From positions 1 through 44,286 of the forward strand of contig JAFOHE010000055.1 in assembly GCA_017421975.1 (NCBI GenBank): DNA of 44,286 nucleotides. The letters are read 5' to 3'. Source of the DNA: Pseudomonadota bacterium. Its GTDB lineage: Bacteria > Myxococcota_A > Bradymonadia > UBA4248. The notes under the pieces are model-generated. The model saw only the letters and a program-made list of their open reading frames with translations. It was not told where the DNA came from and did no database searches. Shown here in pieces: positions 8,499 through 17,478 of the stretch. The position numbers and the translations under genes are program-made. Each line of letters starts with the position of its first letter. Position 1 is the stretch's first letter.

Positions 8499-9086
8499 AT
8501 GCAGATCGATATCAGCTTCCGTCATATGGAACCTTCAGATGTTCTGAGAGATTATGCTGACGAAAAGATCCGTCGTGTGATTCGCAAACATATCCGCGAC
8601 GATTTTGATGCGCAGGTCACTTTGGGGATCGAAAAGTTCCGTCACATAGCGAAACTTCACCTGACCTACAAGGGAGTCTCGATCAAATGTGAGGAGAGTA
8701 GCGAGGATATGTATCAGTCGATAGATCTAGCGCTTGACAAACTGGAGCGCCAGATTCGACGATATAAAGACAAGATTCGAACGCGTAAGGAGCGCAGTGG
8801 AGCGGCGAAGACGTTTGACGTAGCAGTTGTTGCGGTACCTGACAGTGAAGAGAGCGCAGAGGAAGTTGTGGAAGCAGCAGTGGAATCGGCGCCTGAGGAG
8901 AGTGCAGCAGCGAAGGTAATCAAGCATGAGAAACTGACGGTAGTCGAGATGAGTGTCGATGATGCCGTGATGAAACTGACGCTTGAGAATTTGCCGGTCG
9001 TTGTTTTTATCAACGAAGAAACGAAAGCGACGAGCGTGCTTTACAAGCAGGAAGACGGCACGTGTGGTATGATTTCGATCGACTAG
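8499..9086 (+). CDS. hpf: Ribosome hibernation promoting factor, long form
   Basis: 195 residues. The N-terminal S30AE domain (1-100: MQIDISFRHMEPSDVLRDYA, then IRRYKDKIR) binds the decoding region of idle 30S subunits. After an acidic Ala/Glu linker (about 110-145) comes the C-terminal dimerisation domain (about 150-195: MSVDDAVMKLTLENLPVVVF, then EDGTCGMISID), which in long HPF joins two 70S into 100S particles. AAAGGAG precedes the ATG. A terminator follows the stop, so it is monocistronic. Its position just before the ribosomal cluster fits a role in growth-rate control. Confidence 0.95.
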   Translation: MQIDISFRHMEPSDVLRDYADEKIRRVIRKHIRDDFDAQVTLGIEKFRHIAKLHLTYKGVSIKCEESSEDMYQSIDLALDKLERQIRRYKDKIRTRKERSGAAKTFDVAVVAVPDSEESAEEVVEAAVESAPEESAAAKVIKHEKLTVVEMSVDDAVMKLTLENLPVVVFINEETKATSVLYKQEDGTCGMISID

Positions 9087-9106
9087 GTCGTCAATCATCA
9101 TAGAAG

Positions 9107-9138
9107 GCCGGGCAGAGGATGTCCGGCTCTTTTTTTTT
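9107..9138 (+). terminator. Rho-independent terminator of hpf
   Basis: GCCGG (9107-9111) and CCGGC (9123-9127) enclose an 11-base loop; the stem is followed by TCTTTTTTTTT to 9138. It lies about 20 bp after the hpf stop. Confidence 0.8.
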
Positions 9139-9177
9139 ATTTTCTGAAAAAATCGCGAGAGGCGAAAGGGAGGAACG

Positions 9178-9588
9178 ATGATTAAATCGATCACGAAAGA
9201 TGAGCATTTGTTGAACAAACAAGCGGAAGCAGCGGTAGCGGAGGATGCGTGGATAGCGGATGATTTGTTAGACACGTTGAAGTCATTGAAGGACAGCTGT
9301 GTTGGTCTTGCAGCGAACATGATAGGTGAGAACAAGGCGATCATTGTTTTTGTGAGCAATGGTTTTTATGTTGAGATGTTCAATCCAGAGATAGAGGATC
9401 GTACGGGGAGCTATGAGACGGAGGAAGGGTGCTTGTCGCATGATGATACGCACAAGGTGACACGTTATCAGAAGATCAAGGTACGCTGGCAGGATCGCAA
9501 CATGGTGAAACATTCGAAGAAGTACACGGGATGGACGGCGCAGATCATTCAGCATGAGATCGATCATTTGAAGGGCATCTTAGTTTAA
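9178..9588 (+). CDS. def: Peptide deformylase
   Basis: 136 residues, a short form. Removes the N-formyl group from new proteins. The three family motifs are present: GLAANMIG (about 43-50), EGCLS with the metal Cys (about 83-87), and QHEIDH with the metal His pair and catalytic Glu (about 125-130). In motif 1 the usual Gln (AAxQ) is Met (AANM), a variant I associate with a clostridial-type subgroup; the oxyanion Gln is thus absent. Start ATG at 9178 follows GGGAGGA. No partner gene (fmt) adjacent. A canonical second copy may exist elsewhere; that is inference. Confidence 0.88.
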   Translation: MIKSITKDEHLLNKQAEAAVAEDAWIADDLLDTLKSLKDSCVGLAANMIGENKAIIVFVSNGFYVEMFNPEIEDRTGSYETEEGCLSHDDTHKVTRYQKIKVRWQDRNMVKHSKKYTGWTAQIIQHEIDHLKGILV

Positions 9589-9704
9589 CAGGCAACAGAG
9601 CGATCGAGAAAGGGCGGACTGCGCACAGAAAAAGCGAAAAATCGAATCAATCTTGCAGATTTAATCGATTTTGCAGAGCGACGCCGCGGGGGCATCACGA
9701 GTCG

Positions 9705-9738
9705 ATCGAGAACGAGGCAATATCGAGAACGAGGCAAT
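9705..9738. repeat. 17-bp perfect tandem duplication
   Basis: ATCGAGAACGAGGCAAT occurs twice head to tail (9705-9721, 9722-9738) in the purine-rich, gene-free stretch 9589-10045. No role can be assigned. Confidence 0.85.
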
Positions 9739-9910
9739 GAAGTAATCGTTAGTGGGTATAGGAGGGTGAAGAGAATCGTACAGAAAAGGGAGAAAAACCG
9801 AAAATAAACATACAAAAGTAGGTGAATGTGTGCTATAAAGAGATAGTCTTGTTTTGATCGCAGTGCTGGGCGAGAAAGCGAGAGGAAGAGCGCAAAGCGT
9901 CAAAGCGGTT

Positions 9911-9940
9911 AGATATTTCTGAGGAACGTGAGAGATATCT
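9911..9940. promoter_or_regulatory. Inverted repeat just upstream of the str operon promoter
   Basis: AGATATTTCT (9911-9920) pairs with AGAGATATCT (9931-9940) over 10 positions with one G-U, around a 10-base spacer, and ends 10 bp before the -35 box. Its position fits an operator or a weak end for incoming transcription. No protein partner is identified. Confidence 0.4.
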
Positions 9941-9949
9941 ATAAATGCG

Positions 9950-9978
9950 TTGACAAAGTAAGAGAAGGCATATATAAT
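9950..9978 (+). promoter_or_regulatory. Consensus sigma-70 promoter of the ribosomal cluster
   Basis: TTGACA (9950-9955), exactly 17 bp, TATAAT (9973-9978): both boxes are perfect. Transcription should start near 9985, giving a leader of about 60 bases before rpsL. The boxes lie in a gene-free stretch that carries no other candidate of similar quality. Confidence 0.85.
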
Positions 9979-9995
9979 TTTGCGCGTTTTACCAG

Positions 9996-10016
9996 GCTTC
10001 AAAATTGTTTTGAAGC
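9996..10016 (+). promoter_or_regulatory. Leader hairpin of the str operon
   Basis: GCTTCAAAA-TTG-TTTTGAAGC, a perfect 9-bp stem with a 3-base loop, starts about 10 bases after the predicted transcription start and ends 30 bases before the rpsL start. It has no T-run. It may protect the 5' end or bind a regulatory ribosomal protein. Confidence 0.5.
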
Positions 10017-10045
10017 GAAGGCATTGCAGAATAGTGAGGAGAAAA

Positions 10046-10417
10046 ATGCCGACAATTAATCAGCTAGTAAGAAAGGGTCGTGAGCGTAAGACGTCGAAGA
10101 CGAATTCGCCTGCGTTGAAAGGATGTCCGCAGCGTCGCGGCGTCTGTGTTCGTGTCAGCACGACGACGCCTAAGAAACCTAACTCGGCTCTCCGAAAGGT
10201 TGCCCGTGTGCGATTAACGAATGGAATGGAAGTATCGAGCTATATTCCTGGTGAAGGCCATAATCTTCAGGAACACAGCGTGGTATTGATCCGAGGTGGT
10301 CGTGTGAAGGACCTTCCTGGTGTACGTTATCACATTGTTCGAGGAACGTTGGATTCGCTTGGTGTTAATGCGCGTCGAGCCGGCCGTTCGAAATACGGTG
10401 CAAAGCGACCTAAGTAA
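10046..10417 (+). CDS. rpsL: 30S ribosomal protein S12
   Basis: 123 residues. Located at the decoding centre. Family signatures [17 protein letters not shown] (about 40-56) with the Lys at which streptomycin resistance usually arises unchanged, and [14 protein letters not shown] (about 84-97) with the Asp that is often methylthiolated. The start is at [11 protein letters not shown] after GAGGAG; an upstream extension to 9980 would run through the leader hairpin and was rejected. First gene of the cluster, 15 bp before rpsG. Confidence 0.98.
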   Translation: MPTINQLVRKGRERKTSKTNSPALKGCPQRRGVCVRVSTTTPKKPNSALRKVARVRLTNGMEVSSYIPGEGHNLQEHSVVLIRGGRVKDLPGVRYHIVRGTLDSLGVNARRAGRSKYGAKRPK

Positions 10418-10432
10418 GAGAGGAGAGAAGAG

Positions 10433-10912
10433 ATGCCAAGACGTCGAGAAGTTATTAAGAGAGAAGTATTGCCTGATCCGCAGTACCATGACAAGCTTGT
10501 GGCAAAGTGCATCAACAGCCTGATGCTTGATGGCAAGAAGAGTGTAGCGGAAGGTATTATGTATGGCGTTCTTGATTTAATAGGAGAGCGTCTGAAGAAC
10601 AGTGAAGAGAGCAGTCTTGAGATATTCAAGAAGGCAGTAGACAATGCGCGTCCGAGCGTGGAAGTGAAGAGTCGCCGAGTTGGTGGATCGACGTATCAGG
10701 TGCCAGTGGAGATTCGAGCGGATCGACGCACAGCGTTAGCATTTCGCTGGTTGATAGGCAATGCGCGCAAGCGCCCTGAGAAGTCGATGGTAGAGCGATT
10801 TGCGGCTGAACTGATTGATGCGTACAACAACCGTGGTACGACGATCAAGAAGAAAGAAGACGTACATCGTATGGCAGAAGCGAACAAGGCGTTTGCTCAT
10901 TATCGTTTCTAA
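10433..10912 (+). CDS. rpsG: 30S ribosomal protein S7
   Basis: 159 residues. Primary assembly protein of the 30S head, binds the 3' major domain of 16S rRNA. Starts [20 protein letters not shown] and contains the conserved [19 protein letters not shown] stretch; ends near AHYRF. GAGAGGAGAGA precedes the ATG. In many bacteria S7 represses its own operon by binding the rpsL-rpsG gap; here that gap is only 15 bp, so such a site would have to overlap the genes. Confidence 0.98.
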   Translation: MPRRREVIKREVLPDPQYHDKLVAKCINSLMLDGKKSVAEGIMYGVLDLIGERLKNSEESSLEIFKKAVDNARPSVEVKSRRVGGSTYQVPVEIRADRRTALAFRWLIGNARKRPEKSMVERFAAELIDAYNNRGTTIKKKEDVHRMAEANKAFAHYRF

Positions 10913-10926
10913 TTTCGCGAGAAATT
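10911..10926 (+). promoter_or_regulatory. GCGA-tetraloop hairpin after rpsG
   Basis: AATTTC-GCGA-GAAATT overlaps the rpsG stop codon region and lies in the 89-bp gap before fusA. Same GCGA tetraloop as the hairpins before rplP and hpf, with a different stem. Confidence 0.45.
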
Positions 10927-11001
10927 AAATTCCTTAAGAACAACCGCACGTATTGAACGACCGTATGAGCGATCGTGCACTAGCAGTAGAGTAGTAGTAA
11001 A

Positions 11002-13134
11002 GTGGGACGAGATGTAGAATTGCGCATGGTGCGCAACATCGGAATCATGGCGCATATCGATGCAGGGAAGACGACAACATCGGAGCGCATATTATTTTTC
11101 ACAGGCCGCACGCACCGGATAGGTGAAGTCCATGATGGTGCAGCGACGATGGACTGGATGGCGGAGGAACAGGAGCGTGGTATTACGATCACGAGTGCAG
11201 CGACAGTATGTTACTGGAATCGTGACGGACGGCATCGCATAAATATAATTGACACGCCGGGACACGTAGATTTCACGGTAGAGGTTGAGCGATGCTTACG
11301 CGTTCTTGATGGAGCAGTCGCGGTATTTTGTGCCGTAGGTGGCGTACAGCCGCAATCGGAGACAGTATGGCGCCAAGCGGACAAGTATCATGTACCGAGG
11401 ATAGCATTTGTCAACAAGATGGATCGCACGGGTGCTGATTTCAAGTCAGTATTATCGCAGATGGATTCACGTCTGAGTGCGAATCCAGTAGCAGTCCAGC
11501 TTCCGATTGGAGCGGAAGATAATTTCCGAGGTTTAGTCGATCTTGTAGAGAACAAGGCACTCTATTTCAATGCGGAGACGCTTGACACAGAGGAAGGCGA
11601 GATACCAGCGGACATGGTATCAGATGTTGAAACGTATCGAGAGACGTTGATAGAGAAAGCAGCGGATTATGATGAAGAGATCATGGAAGCGTTTCTTGAA
11701 GGCGAAGAAGTACCGAGTGAGAAGATTCGCGCAGCGATCCGGAAGGGTTGTGTATCGATGGGTCTAGTACCGGTATTTTGCGGATCAGCGTTTAAGAACA
11801 AGGGTGTTCAGCGCATGCTGGATGGCGTAGTAGATTATCTGCCGAGTCCAGTTGATGTACCTGGTCCGAAGGTAGCATCAGCGGAGCTGTTTAGCCGGCA
11901 GGAGCGAGGCGATGGCGACATTAAGGAAGAAGAGAAGCATGAGTTGAATGTTGGCGATGAGGAGAAATTCTCTGGCCTGGCATTCAAGCTTATGACGGAT
12001 CCTTATGTAGGTCAGTTAACATTTGTACGAATTTATTCAGGCAAACTCGTTTCCGGTCAAACGGTAGTGAACACGAACCGACATCGGAATGAGCGGATTG
12101 GTCGTCTTCTTCGCATGCATGCGAACAAGCGAGAGGAGATCAAGGAAGCACATTCAGGTGAGATCGTAGCAGTATTAGGTTTAAAGAACACGAGTACCGG
12201 CGATACGATATGTGAAGAAGGGCTTGATATTGTTCTTGAGACGATGACATTCCCGGAACCGGTTATCAATATGTCGATCGAACCGGATACGCAAGACGAC
12301 GTAGACAAGCTAGGCATAGCGCTTCAGAAGCTTGCGTATGAAGATCCGTCATTCAAGGTCCACACGGATCCTGAGACGGGCCAGACGGTTATTGGAGGCA
12401 TGGGAGAGCTTCATCTTGACATTATTGCATCGCGGTTGAAGCGAGAGTTCAAGGTGAATTGTCGCGTAGGCCAGCCACAGGTAGCGTATCGAGAGACGAT
12501 TACGAAGACTGGGGAATCCGATTGTTTGTTCAAGCGACAATCAGGTGGACGTGGCCAGTATGGTCATGTTAAACTGGTGTTAAGTCCTGGCGAACCAGGT
12601 TCAGGCATCACGTTTGAATCGAAGATCGTTGGTGGCGTAGTTCCAAGGGAATACTGGGCAGCAGTAGAGAAAGGCGTCAAGAGCGCATCGGAGACGGGTG
12701 CACTTGCAGGTTATCCGGTTGTAGATGTTCATGTCGATTTAGTGGATGGTTCGTATCACGAAGTAGACTCGAGTGAAATGGCGTTCCAGATTGCGGGATC
12801 GATGGCATTTAAGGATGGGCAAAAAAAATGCGGTGCACAGCTGCTTGAACCTGTTTTTGATGTTGAGGTTGTGACGCCGGAGGTGTATATGGGTGATGTC
12901 ATTGGCGATTTGAATAGCCGCCGTGGCCGCATCCAAGGCATGGAACCCCGCAAGGGTGTCCAAGTGATCCGAGCAGCAGTCCCGTTGTCCCAGATGTTTG
13001 GCTATGCGACGATTTTGCGATCGATGTCGCAGGGTCGAGCGAGCTATTCAATGCAATTTAAGAGTTATGAGCCGCTTCCGGCGACGTTGTCGGCAGAGCT
13101 CATTGAGAAGTACGGTGCGAAAGCCAATACGTAA
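11002..13134 (+). CDS. fusA: Elongation factor G
   Basis: 710 residues. GTPase that drives tRNA-mRNA translocation. G1 [13 protein letters not shown] (about 17-29), switch [12 protein letters not shown]3 [10 protein letters not shown]4 NKMDR and G5 GSAFK are all present; domains II-V follow with family-typical GMGELHLDI and GRGQYGHV. The GTG at 11002 gives the usual short N-terminal extension before VRNIGIMAH; an ATG at 11026 would leave only one residue before it. Neither has a strong ribosome site. No tuf gene follows; rpsJ is next after 37 bp. Confidence 0.97.
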   Translation: MGRDVELRMVRNIGIMAHIDAGKTTTSERILFFTGRTHRIGEVHDGAATMDWMAEEQERGITITSAATVCYWNRDGRHRINIIDTPGHVDFTVEVERCLRVLDGAVAVFCAVGGVQPQSETVWRQADKYHVPRIAFVNKMDRTGADFKSVLSQMDSRLSANPVAVQLPIGAEDNFRGLVDLVENKALYFNAETLDTEEGEIPADMVSDVETYRETLIEKAADYDEEIMEAFLEGEEVPSEKIRAAIRKGCVSMGLVPVFCGSAFKNKGVQRMLDGVVDYLPSPVDVPGPKVASAELFSRQERGDGDIKEEEKHELNVGDEEKFSGLAFKLMTDPYVGQLTFVRIYSGKLVSGQTVVNTNRHRNERIGRLLRMHANKREEIKEAHSGEIVAVLGLKNTSTGDTICEEGLDIVLETMTFPEPVINMSIEPDTQDDVDKLGIALQKLAYEDPSFKVHTDPETGQTVIGGMGELHLDIIASRLKREFKVNCRVGQPQVAYRETITKTGESDCLFKRQSGGRGQYGHVKLVLSPGEPGSGITFESKIVGGVVPREYWAAVEKGVKSASETGALAGYPVVDVHVDLVDGSYHEVDSSEMAFQIAGSMAFKDGQKKCGAQLLEPVFDVEVVTPEVYMGDVIGDLNSRRGRIQGMEPRKGVQVIRAAVPLSQMFGYATILRSMSQGRASYSMQFKSYEPLPATLSAELIEKYGAKANT

Positions 13135-13171
13135 GTAGGACTTTGTTTTTCTAAGAGAGGAGACCCCAACA

Positions 13172-13480
13172 ATGGGCGACAGAATTCGTATCAAACTGAA
13201 AGCATATGATCACCGTTTGCTTGATGCTTCAGTTCAGGAGATTATTACGGCAGCGGAGCGCACGGGCGCAAAAGTGGCAGGTCCTATTCCTTTGCCGACG
13301 TCAGTGAGCCGATTCACGGTATTGCGTTCACCGCATGTGGATAAGAAGAGCCGTGAGCAATTTGAGATTAGGACGCACAAGCGTCTTATTGACATAGAGA
13401 CGAGCGACCAGACGGTCGATGCGTTGATGAAATTGGATTTGTCTGCAGGCGTTGATATTAAGATCAGCCTTCGCGACTAG
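13172..13480 (+). CDS. rpsJ: 30S ribosomal protein S10
   Basis: 102 residues. Part of the 30S head; also the NusE transcription factor in antitermination. Starts [18 protein letters not shown] and has the [34 protein letters not shown] core in full. AGAGAGGAGA precedes the ATG. The next gene is rplD after 55 bp, so rplC (L3), which normally sits here, is missing. Confidence 0.98.
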   Translation: MGDRIRIKLKAYDHRLLDASVQEIITAAERTGAKVAGPIPLPTSVSRFTVLRSPHVDKKSREQFEIRTHKRLIDIETSDQTVDALMKLDLSAGVDIKISLRD

Positions 13481-13535
13481 AAGTTCAGAAGCAAATTAGA
13501 CAGTGTAAAGCTGCGAATTGAACGGAGAATCGATT

Positions 13536-14186
13536 ATGAAATTGGACTTGTACAACCTGGCCAACCAGAAGATAGGTGAGGTCGAGGTGTCTGATGAGGT
13601 ATTCGGTGCAGAAGTTCGGCCGTATCTTTTCCACGAAGTGGTAAAGATGCAGCTGGCTTGTAGACGCCGTGGCACTCACAAGGGCAAAACGAGATCGGAA
13701 GTGAGCGGTGGAGGTAAGAAGCCGTTCAAACAGAAGGGCACGGGTAATGCCCGTCAGGGAACGACGCGTGCACCGCACATGGTAGGTGGTGGCTGGGCGT
13801 TTGCGAAACGCAATCGCGACTACAGCTATTCGTTGAACAAGAAGAAATGCCGCGCAGCGCTTCGCAGCGTATTGAGCATGGCAGCAGGAGAGGGTCGCAT
13901 CAAAGTAGTCGATGCATTTGATCTTTCTGAGATCAAAACGCGAGCGGCAGTGAAAGCCCTGAGTACGCTTGAAGTGAAGCGTGGCCTAGTGATTGACTGC
14001 AAAGCGAACGATGTAGCAGAGAAAGCGACGACCCTTAATAATGAGAATCTTCGCCTGAGCGTCCGTAATCTTCAGGATTATAAATATCTTCGTCCTGAGG
14101 GTGTGAATGTTTACGATGTTTTGCACTACGGCAGTGTTGTCGTAACGAAAGCAGGACTTGAACGATTGGAAGCGAGGTTGAAGTAA
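13536..14186 (+). CDS. rplD: 50S ribosomal protein L4
   Basis: 216 residues. Binds 23S rRNA and lines the exit tunnel; in E. coli it represses the S10 operon. Visible: TRSEVSGGGKKPFKQKGTGNARQGT, the conserved tunnel loop, and the C-terminal RNLQDYKYLRPEGVNVYDVLHY segment. Start ATG 13536 (MKLDLYNL) with ACGGAGA upstream; the TTG at 13518 overlaps that ribosome site and was rejected. The stop TAA shares its last A with the ATG of rplW, implying translational coupling. Confidence 0.97.
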   Translation: MKLDLYNLANQKIGEVEVSDEVFGAEVRPYLFHEVVKMQLACRRRGTHKGKTRSEVSGGGKKPFKQKGTGNARQGTTRAPHMVGGGWAFAKRNRDYSYSLNKKKCRAALRSVLSMAAGEGRIKVVDAFDLSEIKTRAAVKALSTLEVKRGLVIDCKANDVAEKATTLNNENLRLSVRNLQDYKYLRPEGVNVYDVLHYGSVVVTKAGLERLEARLK

Positions 14187-14500
14187 TGAAACGAATTGAA
14201 GATGTGATCCGTCGTCCGATCATTAATGAGAAATCGACGTTGCTTCGTGCAGCTGGCAACCAGTATGTATTTGAAGTTGATCTTCGTGCGAACAAGCAGG
14301 AGATCACGGAAGCAGTATCGACGCTGTTTGGTGTGAAAGTCGCGAGTGTGAACACGTGTGTAATGCCTGGTAAAGCGAAGCGATTTGGTCGTTTTATTGG
14401 TCGCAGCAACAAGTGGAAGAAAGCGGTTGTTACGCTTGCGGATGGTTCAGTAATAGATTTCTTTGACAAAGCCGACGAAGTAGAATCGGCGGAAGCCTAA
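14186..14500 (+). CDS. rplW: 50S ribosomal protein L23
   Basis: 104 residues. Lies at the exit tunnel and docks trigger factor, SRP and SecY. Starts RIEDVIRRPIINEKST, typical of the family, and holds VFEVDLRANKQEITEAV and the KKAVVTLADG end. The TAATG overlap with rplD shows tight coupling. The C-terminus is an acidic tail (DEVESAEA). Confidence 0.96.
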   Translation: MKRIEDVIRRPIINEKSTLLRAAGNQYVFEVDLRANKQEITEAVSTLFGVKVASVNTCVMPGKAKRFGRFIGRSNKWKKAVVTLADGSVIDFFDKADEVESAEA

Positions 14501-14528
14501 CAAGCGGTAAGCAACAGGAAGGTGAAAA

Positions 14529-15353
14529 ATGTCACTTAAGAGTTTTAAACCGACATCGGCTGGCCGTCGCTTCATGACGGTCATGAGCACGTCGGATGTC
14601 ACGAAAGATCGCCCTGAGAAGAAGCTGGTAGCGAAGCTTACGAAAACGGGTGGGCGCAATAATAATGGTCGTATTACATGTCGTCATCATGGTGGTGGTC
14701 ACAAACAACGCTATCGTGTGATTGATTTTCGTCGTAACAAAGTAGGCGTTCCTGGCCGAGTTGTTGCGATTGAATACGATCCGAATCGCACCTGTCGCAT
14801 TGCGTTGATTTGCTATGCGGATGGTGAGAAGCGCTATATACTTTGTCCGGATGGTCTTGAAGTTGGAATGAGCGTTGTTTCGAGTGCGCATGCTGACATC
14901 AAGGTGGGCAATTGTCTTAAATTGAAATACATTCCGCTTGGAACAGAAATTCACAACGTTGAACTTCGTCCTGGCAAAGGTGGTCAGTTAGTCCGCAGTG
15001 CAGGCGTAGCAGCGCAGTTGATGGCACGAGAAGACAATTATGCACTTCTTCGTATGCCTTCTGGTGAGCTTCGCAAAGTCCATGTTGAATGTCGAGCCTC
15101 TATTGGCCGCGTTGGTTTGAGTGAGCACAGCAATGTATCGCTTGGCAAAGCAGGTCGTACACGATGGCTTGGAATTCGTCCGTCAGTCCGTGGCGTTGTT
15201 ATGAACCCTGTAGATCACCCGCACGGCGGTGGTGAAGGCCGCACGAGTGGTGGTCGTCATCCTGTGACACCGTGGGGTATTCCTACGAAGGGTAAGAAGA
15301 CGCGTCATAATAAAGTCAGTAGTAAATTTATCGTCAAAAGACGCAGTAAATAG
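14529..15353 (+). CDS. rplB: 50S ribosomal protein L2
   Basis: 274 residues. Needed for the peptidyl-transferase centre and subunit joining. Typical [20 protein letters not shown] (about 44-63), [17 protein letters not shown] stretch, and the C-terminal [14 protein letters not shown] with its essential His, all intact. AGGAAGGTG precedes the ATG. Complete, normal length. Confidence 0.98.
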   Translation: MSLKSFKPTSAGRRFMTVMSTSDVTKDRPEKKLVAKLTKTGGRNNNGRITCRHHGGGHKQRYRVIDFRRNKVGVPGRVVAIEYDPNRTCRIALICYADGEKRYILCPDGLEVGMSVVSSAHADIKVGNCLKLKYIPLGTEIHNVELRPGKGGQLVRSAGVAAQLMAREDNYALLRMPSGELRKVHVECRASIGRVGLSEHSNVSLGKAGRTRWLGIRPSVRGVVMNPVDHPHGGGEGRTSGGRHPVTPWGIPTKGKKTRHNKVSSKFIVKRRSK

Positions 15354-15369
15354 TTGAGGAGACTATTCA

Positions 15370-15648
15370 ATGCCACGATCGATTAAAAAAGGTCCGTTCG
15401 TCGATGATCATCTTATGAAGAAAGTCGAAGCGAATGAAGGATCATCAAAGAAAGTCATTAAAACCTGGTCACGCCGCAGCACAATTCTTCCTGAAATGGT
15501 AGGAATGACATTTGCGGTTCATAATGGTAAGAGCTTTGTGACAGTATTTGTTACAGAGAACATGGTAGGTCATAAGCTTGGTGAATTTTCGCTGACGCGA
15601 ACATTCCGCGGCCATGCAGCGGACCGTAAAGTAGCTAAGAAGAAGTAG
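15370..15648 (+). CDS. rpsS: 30S ribosomal protein S19
   Basis: 92 residues. 30S head, forms a complex with S13 near the A-site tRNA. Starts [19 protein letters not shown] and ends with [21 protein letters not shown], both diagnostic. GAGGAG precedes the ATG. 16 bp after rplB. Confidence 0.98.
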   Translation: MPRSIKKGPFVDDHLMKKVEANEGSSKKVIKTWSRRSTILPEMVGMTFAVHNGKSFVTVFVTENMVGHKLGEFSLTRTFRGHAADRKVAKKK

Positions 15649-15662
15649 ACTGGAGGAATAAG

Positions 15663-16061
15663 ATGGGTAAGCCGTCAAAGAAAAACGAACATCATAGTGT
15701 TAATCGCGTGAGCGCTATGACAGTGCGTCTCGCTCCTCGCAAAGCCAGAATCATTGTAGATTTGATTCGTGGCAAAGGTGTCTATGATGCACTTAGTACG
15801 CTTCGTTTCACTGAGAAACGTGGTGCAGCGATTATCGAGAAGCTGATTGAATCAGCCCTTAGTAACATTGAGAATGCAGGAACGATGGATGTTGATAATC
15901 TTCTTGTTAGCCGAGCATGGGTTAACGAGGGTCCGACACTTCGTCGTTTTATGCCGCGGGCACAGGGACGGGCGACACGTATTCGCAAGCGTACGTGCCA
16001 CATTCATTTGGAACTCAACAGCGCTAGCGGCAAGAAAGCAGAAGCCGCGAGTCAGGAATAA
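15663..16061 (+). CDS. rplV: 50S ribosomal protein L22
   Basis: 132 residues. Its beta-hairpin lines the nascent-chain tunnel and is a macrolide-resistance site. Visible: [20 protein letters not shown], then [26 protein letters not shown], the tunnel hairpin. It carries about 15 extra residues at the N-terminus ([15 protein letters not shown]) and an Ala/Glu-rich tail. GGAGG precedes the ATG. Confidence 0.97.
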   Translation: MGKPSKKNEHHSVNRVSAMTVRLAPRKARIIVDLIRGKGVYDALSTLRFTEKRGAAIIEKLIESALSNIENAGTMDVDNLLVSRAWVNEGPTLRRFMPRAQGRATRIRKRTCHIHLELNSASGKKAEAASQE

Positions 16062-16075
16062 TTTGGAGGTATCCT

Positions 16076-16723
16076 TTGGGACAGAAAAGTAATCCGACAG
16101 GTCTCCGTATCGGTGTCATCCGTACCTGGTCGTCCAAATGGTATGAAGAAGGTAATTATGCGAAATGGTTGAAAGAGGACCTTCGCATTAAGAAGTTCAT
16201 CAAGAACGAGTACTACACGACTGGCATCAACCGCATTGAAATTGAGCGTGCGGCGAACAAAGTGAAAGTGAGCGTTTTCACGTCGAAACCTGGTGTTATC
16301 ATTGGCAAGAAAGGTAAAGACGTTGAAGATTTGAAAGCGAAGCTTCGCAAGATGACAGGTAGTGAAGTTTTCCTGAACATTCAAGAGCTCCGCAAAGCGG
16401 ATATGGATGCTCAGTTGGTAGCTGAGAACGTTGCGAGAGATCTTGAGCACCGCATTAGCTTCCGTCGTGCGATGAAGAAGCGCGTGACGACGGCGTTGAA
16501 ACTTGGTGCGAAGGGTATTCGTGTGAATTGCTCAGGCCGACTTGGTGGTGCTGAAATGAGCCGTATGGAATGGTATCGTGAAGGTCGTGTACCACTTCAT
16601 ACACTTCGTGCCGATATCGACTATGGTTTTGCTGAAGCGAAGACAGCTTATGGCATTATTGGAATCAAGGTATGGATCTTCAAAGGTGAGATTCTTGGTG
16701 ATCCGCTTCGCGTCAAGGCCTAA
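16076..16723 (+). CDS. rpsC: 30S ribosomal protein S3
   Basis: 215 residues. Part of the mRNA entry site. Starts [19 protein letters not shown]; the KH domain shows [15 protein letters not shown] (about 73-87); the C-terminal domain has [28 protein letters not shown]. The start codon is TTG, supported by TTGGAGG directly upstream and by the family N-terminus; no ATG is available. It ends the first part of the S10 operon, 146 bp before rplP, where most bacteria have overlap or a few bases. Confidence 0.97.
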   Translation: MGQKSNPTGLRIGVIRTWSSKWYEEGNYAKWLKEDLRIKKFIKNEYYTTGINRIEIERAANKVKVSVFTSKPGVIIGKKGKDVEDLKAKLRKMTGSEVFLNIQELRKADMDAQLVAENVARDLEHRISFRRAMKKRVTTALKLGAKGIRVNCSGRLGGAEMSRMEWYREGRVPLHTLRADIDYGFAEAKTAYGIIGIKVWIFKGEILGDPLRVKA

Positions 16724-16744
16724 TTGAAATTTTTTAAAAAAGCT

Positions 16745-16773
16745 TTGACAAAGCGATTCATGTGATGTAGAAG
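16745..16773 (+). promoter_or_regulatory. Candidate internal promoter before rplP
   Basis: Perfect -35 TTGACA (16745-16750), 17 bp, then TAGAAG (16768-16773, 4 of 6 matches). It lies inside the unusual rpsC-rplP gap and directly upstream of two hairpins, so the rplP half of the S10 operon may be transcribed on its own. Confidence 0.5.
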
Positions 16774-16786
16774 CGCGCGTCTTTAT

Positions 16787-16856
16787 ACGGAACCAAAGCG
16801 ATTTGGTTCCGTTCGCGATTTGCTTAATAAAGAGAGAGCACTCAGGCGACTGAGTG
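16787..16856 (+). promoter_or_regulatory. Two GCGA-tetraloop hairpins in the rplP leader
   Basis: Hairpin 1: ACGGAACCAAA-GCGA-TTTGGTTCCGT (16787-16812), a perfect 11-bp stem. Hairpin 2: CACTCAG-GCGA-CTGAGTG (16839-16856), 7 bp extendable to 9, ending 2 bases before the ribosome site TAGGAG of rplP. Neither is followed by a T-run. Equal tetraloops on different stems suggest a structured leader, perhaps a target of a ribosomal protein encoded downstream. Confidence 0.6.
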
Positions 16857-16869
16857 TTAGGAGCAGACG

Positions 16870-17283
16870 ATGTTAAGTCCGAAGAAAGTTAAATGGAGAA
16901 AAGTTCAGAAGGGCACGATGCGTGGACAAGCGTATCGTGGTTCCGACGTGAGCTTTGGCGAATTTGGCCTGATGGCGACGGAACCTTCGCGCATCACGGC
17001 CCGCCAGATCGAAGCAGCTCGTGTTGCTTTAACACGATATGCGAAGCGTGGTGGCAATGTTTGGATTCGTGTTTTTCCGGATCGACCGGTGACACAGCAT
17101 CCGGCAGAAGCTCGAATGGGTAAAGGTAAAGGCAATCCTGAATTTTGGGTTGCAGTCGTCCAGCCTGGCAAGGTTTTGTATGAGATAGACGGTGTGAGTG
17201 AAGAAGTAGCTCGTGAAGCATTCCGTCTTGCGTCGAACAAACTGCCGTTGAAAACGAAATTTGTATGTCGGGAGCGAATATAA
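16870..17283 (+). CDS. rplP: 50S ribosomal protein L16
   Basis: 137 residues. Binds near the A site of the 50S. Starts [19 protein letters not shown] and holds [28 protein letters not shown], diagnostic for L16. Ribosome site TTAGGAG. Preceded by a 146-bp leader with its own candidate promoter. The stop TAA overlaps the ATG of rpmC (TAATG). Confidence 0.98.
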   Translation: MLSPKKVKWRKVQKGTMRGQAYRGSDVSFGEFGLMATEPSRITARQIEAARVALTRYAKRGGNVWIRVFPDRPVTQHPAEARMGKGKGNPEFWVAVVQPGKVLYEIDGVSEEVAREAFRLASNKLPLKTKFVCRERI

Positions 17284-17477
17284 TGAAAGCGACAGAATTG
17301 AAGGATAAGAGCATCGCGGAATTGCAGTCGATGCTGGAGAACAGCCGTCGCGATTACTTCAAGCTCAAGATGCGTCACATGACTGGTCAGCTTGAGAAAG
17401 TATCGGACATGGTTAGCCTCCGGAAGGATATTGCGAGACTGAAAACCGTGATTCGCGAGCGAGAACTGAGAGGATAA
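17283..17477 (+). CDS. rpmC: 50S ribosomal protein L29
   Basis: 64 residues. Small helical protein at the tunnel exit, next to L23. Starts [15 protein letters not shown] and has the family motif LRKDIARLKTVIRERE. The start is the ATG overlapping the rplP stop; an upstream in-frame ATG at 17265 would put six residues of overlap inside rplP and was rejected. One base separates its stop from rpsQ. Confidence 0.95.
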   Translation: MKATELKDKSIAELQSMLENSRRDYFKLKMRHMTGQLEKVSDMVSLRKDIARLKTVIRERELRG

Positions 17478-17478
17478 G

